A stretch of DNA of 63,771 nucleotides from a virus. Where the stretch lies: positions 1 through 63,771 of IMG/VR virus record IMGVR_UViG_3300027741_000060, one strand, 5' to 3'. Position numbers and translations under genes: made by a program. Shown here one piece after another: positions 62,558 through 63,771 of the stretch. The stretch's first letter is position 1; the number at the start of each line of letters is the position of its first letter. A model generated the notes under the pieces. The model ran no database searches. It was given only the letters and a program-made list of their open reading frames with translations, and was not told the origin of the DNA.

Positions 62558-62934
62558 GGAACGGTGCAATACCCGGTCCAGACTTGGGCGTCAAAGGCAA
62601 TTGCTAACTTAAGGCAACAAATGGTTGGGGCTCTGTGAAACAGATACAACCCCTGCTCATAGGATTTGGGTCTATTCCGGATCACTAGGGTTCCGTTGAT
62701 ATGTGAAGCTTGAGTAGGGGGTACCGGTCAACCGCCTCCGCGCAGGAAACTGCAATCTCATTAGAATAGATGACTGATGCTACTCGGATAATGGCGCCGT
62801 CAATTCACCGTGCATACGGTGAATTATGACCAAATTAATCTGGATAATAGCTTGAATCGCTTCGCTCTTGATACAATTCAAAAAAGAAAAATATTGATGA
62901 GCGAGAGCGAATCAATAGAACTTCGTAGAAGTTC
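62558..62934. other. 377-base non-coding stretch with hairpins, possible structured RNA
   Basis: No open frame of useful length is seen on either strand. The first 250 bases are visibly richer in G and C than the flanks. Hairpins: GGGG ... TCTG/CAGA ... CCCC at about 62628-62657; a perfect ten-base stem AATTCACCGT/ACGGTGAATT at 62802-62825; the imperfect inverted pair TTGAATCGCTTCGCTC/GAGCGAGAGCGAATCAA at about 62851-62915. GGATAAT occurs twice (near 62786 and 62843). I do not recognise a tRNA, tmRNA, group I intron core or known ribozyme. It lies between two convergent GIY-YIG genes. Confidence 0.5.
62802..62825. other. Perfect ten-base stem-loop
   Basis: AATTCACCGT and ACGGTGAATT pair fully around a four-base GCAT loop. 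No T-run follows on either strand, so it does not look like a simple terminator. It is probably part of the structured stretch around it. Confidence 0.6.
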
Positions 62935-62935
62935 T
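62917..62935 (-). terminator. Possible weak terminator after the GIY-YIG/NUMOD3 gene
   Basis: An eight-base perfect stem AGAACTTC/GAAGTTCT with loop GTA begins right at the stop codon of the minus-strand endonuclease gene. The T-run usual for intrinsic terminators is missing (ATTGATTC follows). Confidence 0.35.
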
Positions 62936-63552
62936 CACAGTGTAGATGATAATCGTTTAAGACTTTGATACTCTTTCTGAGCTAAACTATTTTTAAGATT
63001 ATGTTCTATTGATTTTGGTTTACCTTTGTGTCTAGCACTTATCTTTGCTCTTGATTCGGGAGAAAGTAATTCAGCAACTTTTCTTCCTTTATTCCAAGGT
63101 GTGTGCCCTTTCATCTTTTCAGTTGATTGTTTAGGTTTTCCTTTTGTACTAGCACTTTGTTTAGCAACAGATTCGGCAGATCTTGGCCCTGTTTGCTTAC
63201 CTTTGTTCCACGGAACTCTACCTGTTAGTGCCTTGCTAACCCTGAGTTTAGTTGCCGACGATAAATTCAATGATCCGTCACCACCGTCTGTTTTATTGTT
63301 TAAAATACCTGTGCTGATATCTTTGCGGCCATACCAACGAATCAATCTGCGTTCTATAGCCAATGCACCTAATTCTGTTAAGTTAGCCTCGACAATAATA
63401 ATCTTAGATTTGTCTTTTGGTATTTGAAAATGGTGTTTACCCCAGGCTCGACTTTCTTGTCCTTTACCTATATAATAAGGTGTATTATCTGACTTGCGTA
63501 GATAAGCATAGACATAAAAGCCTATAGGTGGATTTGTTTTTGTAAATATCAT
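62935..63552 (-). CDS. GIY-YIG homing endonuclease with NUMOD3 repeats
   Basis: A 205-residue Seg-like endonuclease. The catalytic domain has [20 protein letters not shown], then the Arg in ESRAWGKH and a Glu in the helix [15 protein letters not shown]; this makes the site look intact. The C-terminal half carries DNA-binding NUMOD3-type units: [25 protein letters not shown] and [23 protein letters not shown] lies seven bases before the ATG. Proteins of this type move as free-standing genes or inside introns. Here no downstream exon is visible. Confidence 0.92.
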   Translation of the reverse strand: MIFTKTNPPIGFYVYAYLRKSDNTPYYIGKGQESRAWGKHHFQIPKDKSKIIIVEANLTELGALAIERRLIRWYGRKDISTGILNNKTDGGDGSLNLSSATKLRVSKALTGRVPWNKGKQTGPRSAESVAKQSASTKGKPKQSTEKMKGHTPWNKGRKVAELLSPESRAKISARHKGKPKSIEHNLKNSLAQKEYQSLKRLSSTL

Positions 63553-63579
63553 TGCTGATTGCTCCTTCTAAGCATTAGA

Positions 63580-63609
63580 GTAGTTGGGGATTGCCGTCCC
63601 GCGAACTAC
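63580..63609 (-). other. Stem-loop after the truncated gene
   Basis: Outer stem GTAGTT/AACTAC and inner stem GGGA/TCCC lie eight bases after the stop of the gene at the right edge. It has no T-run and stands just before the AGAAGGAG site of the endonuclease gene, so it could be a processing or regulatory hairpin. Confidence 0.4.
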
Positions 63610-63617
63610 ACCTTTAT

Positions 63618-63771
63618 TTATTCAAAAACATCCGGAAAATCTCTAAACAAGGCGTGTTGGATGTCTCCGGAAACAAACTGATTGAAGCTTTTGTGCTTGA
63701 CTTCTAGTTCGCCTTCAAGTGGTGCTACCCGTTTAAATGCTTCGTCCATTTGACCCATGTTTTTAAATTCC
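63618..63771 (-). CDS. 3' end of an unknown gene, truncated at the right edge
   Basis: A minus-strand frame of 50 codons enters from the right edge and stops with TAA at 63620-63618. The visible C-terminal end includes KNMGQMDEAFKRVAPLEGEL, then HKSFNQFVSGDIQHALF and the final DFPDVFE. It is a soluble, mixed-charge segment without a motif that I recognise. Its end is followed by a stem-loop and the endonuclease gene. Its function cannot be judged from this fragment. Confidence 0.6.
   Translation of the reverse strand, partial: EFKNMGQMDEAFKRVAPLEGELEVKHKSFNQFVSGDIQHALFRDFPDVFE

Noticed and set aside
62770-62800. Hammerhead-like core (ACTGATGC)
   Set aside because: The required CTGATGA and GAAA core boxes with matching stems are not present.
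62558-62934. tRNA or tmRNA gene
   Set aside because: No cloverleaf with a GGTTCGAATCC-type T arm, no acceptor CCA end and no tmRNA-like termini were found.
62558-63617. Group I intron carrying the GIY-YIG endonuclease
   Set aside because: No downstream exon on the minus strand is available, because a plus-strand gene occupies 62072-62557, and I could not find the conserved P3/P7 core elements. The upstream gene ends with its own stop codon.
1-63771. Cyanophage assignment
   Set aside because: Structural proteins resemble those of cyanophages, but no photosynthesis or carbon-metabolism genes typical of cyanophages are in the window, and the Bug-type protein points to a heterotrophic host. The host stays open.

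Overview
The window looks like part of the genome of a T4-like myovirus from an aquatic setting. The evidence is a baseplate and tail cluster (gp53, gp5-like, gp25, gp6, a 4,667-residue structural protein and two fibre-like proteins) next to a gp55-like late sigma factor and the gp47/gp46 recombination nuclease. Several structural proteins are of the kind I know from marine T4-like phages. Nothing in the window proves the host. The Bug/TctC-type binding protein is a family most expanded in beta-proteobacteria, so a beta-proteobacterial host is a reasonable but weak inference. I saw no tRNA, rRNA, CRISPR array, transposon or integrase.

Layout. (1) 1-22,989 is an accessory island. A leftmost truncated minus-strand gene encodes W/Y-rich repeats and diverges from a short plus-strand block of two TEKTF-motif proteins and an amidinotransferase. 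A long, tightly overlapping minus-strand operon (22,989 down to 4,896) then carries glycosyltransferase-like proteins, six radical-SAM proteins with extra N-terminal cysteines (twitch-like), two more TEKTF-motif proteins, a NodU/CmcH-type carbamoyltransferase with a 33-residue partner, two 2-oxoglutarate-oxygenase-like proteins and an SGNH hydrolase. (2) 23,061-53,703 is the late structural module on the minus strand, ending at a strong hairpin terminator at 23,023-23,042. (3) 53,763-60,330 on the plus strand holds a sigma70-type promoter, the gp55-like gene, gp47, a three-gene metabolic insert (Bug-type periplasmic binding protein, Rieske ring-hydroxylating oxygenase alpha subunit, and its beta subunit) and gp46. 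(4) 60,348-63,771 holds a radical-SAM/SPASM-like gene coupled to a short-chain dehydrogenase, two GIY-YIG endonuclease genes, a 377-base non-coding stretch with hairpins, and the 3' end of an unknown gene.

How the parts may work together. The structural module and the sigma factor are ordinary phage biology. The island combines sugar transfer, carbamoylation, amidino transfer, Fe(II)/2OG oxidation, SGNH hydrolysis and six divergent radical-SAM enzymes in one operon. This looks like a phage pathway for building or decorating a complex molecule such as a glycan, a modified peptide or a surface structure; the product is unknown. The insert between gp47 and gp46 looks like an auxiliary metabolic cassette that could feed an aromatic acid into host catabolism. 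It would have to borrow host electron-transfer proteins and transporter membrane subunits, because none is encoded nearby.

Several genes reported here are easy to miss: the edge-truncated repeat gene (1-1,638), a 33-codon gene at 8,870-8,971, a 49-codon gene at 26,557-26,706, and the edge-truncated gene at 63,618-63,771. Starts were often moved inward to ATGA or TGATG overlaps, because such coupling recurs throughout the minus-strand operons.
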